A stretch of 34,871 nt of DNA, from NCBI GenBank assembly GCA_017544405.1, contig JAFYEE010000180.1, forward strand, positions 1 through 34,871, read 5' to 3'. The position numbers and the translations under genes are program-made. The notes beneath the pieces are model-generated. The model searched no databases and was not told where the DNA came from. It saw only the letters and a list, made by a program, of their open reading frames with translations. Numbering within the stretch: position 1 is the stretch's first letter; every line of letters starts with the position of its first letter. Below, piece by piece: positions 33,499 through 34,871 of the stretch. The DNA is from Lachnospiraceae bacterium (GTDB lineage Bacteria; Bacillota; Clostridia; Lachnospirales; Lachnospiraceae).

Positions 33499-34871
33499 TT
33501 ATCTTCCGTCAGCGTCAAATGGTGCGTATACGGAAATCAACTGCTCCGCGGCGCGCAGCCCGTCCATCGCGGCGGAAGTGATCCCGCCCGCGTATCCGGG
33601 GCCTTCCCCAATCGGATAAAGGCCGGGGATCGAAGCCTGCAGCGTATCATCCCTTGTCACGCGCACCGGGGACGAAGTCCGGCTCTCCACGGCAGAGAGG
33701 ATCGCATCGCCCCGGTCAAATCCGGGAATCTTACGTCCGAACTGTTCCATTCCCTCCACCAGCGCCAGATTGACCGCCGGAGGCAGGACACCGGTAATGT
33801 CGCACCATACGGACGCTCCCTTGTGCTGCGGGAGGATCTCCCGGCCCGTCTCCCGGTCCGCCGCTCCTTCCTGCGTCTGCCCGGATGGATCCACCGCACC
33901 TGCTGTCCTTTGCTGCATGACGGATCCGTCTTCCGCTTCCGGTCCTTTCGCCTGCCGCAGGACCTCGTCCCGAAACGCGCCGTAGCGCTGCATCGGAATC
34001 TTTCCTTCGCCAAGCAAAAAGGCTCTGCGCTCAAGCTCCTGCTGGAAGAGCACTCCCTTCAGCGGCCCCTCCCCGGGATAATCGTCCGGTGTTACCGTGA
34101 CGACGATCGCGGCATTCGCATTGTCCCCGCTTCGCCCGGAATAGCTCATTCCGTTGACAGCCAGCATCCCCTCCTCCGAGGAGGCATTCACCACATAGCC
34201 GCCGGGGCACATGCAGAAGGAAAAAACGCCTCTTCCGCCGCTCGCGGTGGCGGTCAGCTTGTAGGCGGCGGCGCCGACGGTGCCCGCTTCCGCTCTGCCG
34301 TACTGGCTGATATTGATCATTTTCTGCGGATGCTCACAGCGTAGTCCCACGGCAAAGGCCTTGGGCTCCATCGCGATCCCGTGCCCCTCCAGCATCCGGA
34401 AGGTATCCCGCGCCGAATGCCCGCAGGCGAGCACCACCGCGCAGGCTTCCCGCTGACTTCCGTCCTCCAGCACGACGCCCCGCACCCGGCCATCCCGGAT
34501 CATCAGGTCCGTCACCCTGGAATGAAACAGCACCTCGCCGCCGAGCGCGCGGATCTCTTCCCGCATGCCGCGCACGATCCCCGTAAGGACATCGGTTCCG
34601 AGATGCGGCTTCGCATCGTAGACAATGGATTCCTCCGCGCCAAACCGGGTGAAGATCTCCAGCACCTTTCGGGCCCGTCCCTCCGGGTCCTTCACGAGGG
34701 TGTTCAGCTTGCCGTCGGAAAAGGTTCCGGCGCCGCCCTCGCCAAACTGCACATTGCACTCCGGATCGAGTCTTCCGCTCTCCCAGAAACCTCGCACGGC
34801 CTCCGTACGCTCCTCCACGCTTCCGCCGCGCTCCAGCAGCACCGGACGGTATCCGTTCCGGGCCAGGACCA
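33499..34871 (-). CDS. FAD-dependent dehydrogenase (COG2509 type), N-terminus cut by window edge
   Basis: The 457 codons visible read open to the right edge, and the first residues (VLARNGYRPVLLERGG) are clearly internal, so the true start and the FAD-binding GxGxxG lie outside. The family is recognised from NVQFGEGGAGTFSDGKLNT, KPHLGTDVL, VVLACGHSARDTF, FSFCMCPGGYVVNASSE, MSYSGRSGDNANAAIVV and the C-terminal PIGEGPGYAGGITSAAMDG that closes over FAD. Members are widespread and annotated as uncharacterised FAD-dependent dehydrogenases; the substrate is unknown. It ends 33 bp upstream of the possible proB ATG. Confidence 0.9.
   Translation of the reverse strand, partial: VLARNGYRPVLLERGGSVEERTEAVRGFWESGRLDPECNVQFGEGGAGTFSDGKLNTLVKDPEGRARKVLEIFTRFGAEESIVYDAKPHLGTDVLTGIVRGMREEIRALGGEVLFHSRVTDLMIRDGRVRGVVLEDGSQREACAVVLACGHSARDTFRMLEGHGIAMEPKAFAVGLRCEHPQKMINISQYGRAEAGTVGAAAYKLTATASGGRGVFSFCMCPGGYVVNASSEEGMLAVNGMSYSGRSGDNANAAIVVTVTPDDYPGEGPLKGVLFQQELERRAFLLGEGKIPMQRYGAFRDEVLRQAKGPEAEDGSVMQQRTAGAVDPSGQTQEGAADRETGREILPQHKGASVWCDITGVLPPAVNLALVEGMEQFGRKIPGFDRGDAILSAVESRTSSPVRVTRDDTLQASIPGLYPIGEGPGYAGGITSAAMDGLRAAEQLISVYAPFDADGR

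Overview
The window looks like chromosomal core and near-core DNA from a Clostridia member of the Firmicutes, most probably Lachnospiraceae with a fairly high GC content. The support is indirect: AGGAGG-type ribosome binding sites and sigma-A promoters (TTGACA/TATAAT with 17-bp spacers) throughout, clostridial families (DUF1015, DUF1292, DUF5662, a monomeric [FeFe] hydrogenase), a ProB without PUA domain, and biosynthetic genes in clostridial form. No phage, insertion sequence, integrase or CRISPR array is visible. Almost every base is coding, and 27 of 30 protein genes are on the minus strand.

Layout from left to right. (1) The argininosuccinate lyase gene argH, cut by the left edge, and a tRNA-Thr(CGU), each with its own clear promoter. 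(2) A leftward five-gene operon (8523 to 1373): a DUF1015 protein, a GlgB-like GH13 protein with a ruined active site, an MscS channel, a small membrane-anchored protein, and a lipoprotein with a transmembrane helix and a C-terminal zinc ribbon. A divergent small gene at 8643 shares its control region. (3) serC-serA for serine synthesis, ending at a strong bidirectional terminator. (4) leuB-ilvD-ilvB for branched-chain amino acids, with an L,D-transpeptidase gene coupled to the end of ilvB. (5) A beta-propeller lactonase, a VanY-like D,D-carboxypeptidase, tgt and yajC in one leftward run. (6) aroC on the plus strand with its own promoter and terminator. (7) A DUF5662 gene behind a GlgX-like GH13 protein that has also lost its catalytic residues. 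(8) A DUF1292 gene whose 3' end overlaps, tail to tail, a UvrD-type helicase gene; the helicase gene follows gltX. (9) A 308-bp gap with a nested inverted repeat and two 33-bp direct repeats. (10) proB, 5-formyltetrahydrofolate cyclo-ligase, proA and an [FeFe] hydrogenase of non-standard type in one run. (11) A COG2509-like FAD-dependent dehydrogenase cut by the right edge.

The strongest candidate for something undescribed is the pair of GH13 proteins, one branching-enzyme-like and one debranching-enzyme-like, about 16 kb apart. Both keep the fold landmarks of their families while catalytic positions are replaced. The first sits in an operon with a mechanosensitive channel and two cell-envelope proteins. 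I infer non-catalytic glycogen- or glucan-binding or sensing roles, which the sequence alone cannot prove. The second is the structured repeat element between the hydrogenase gene and gltX.
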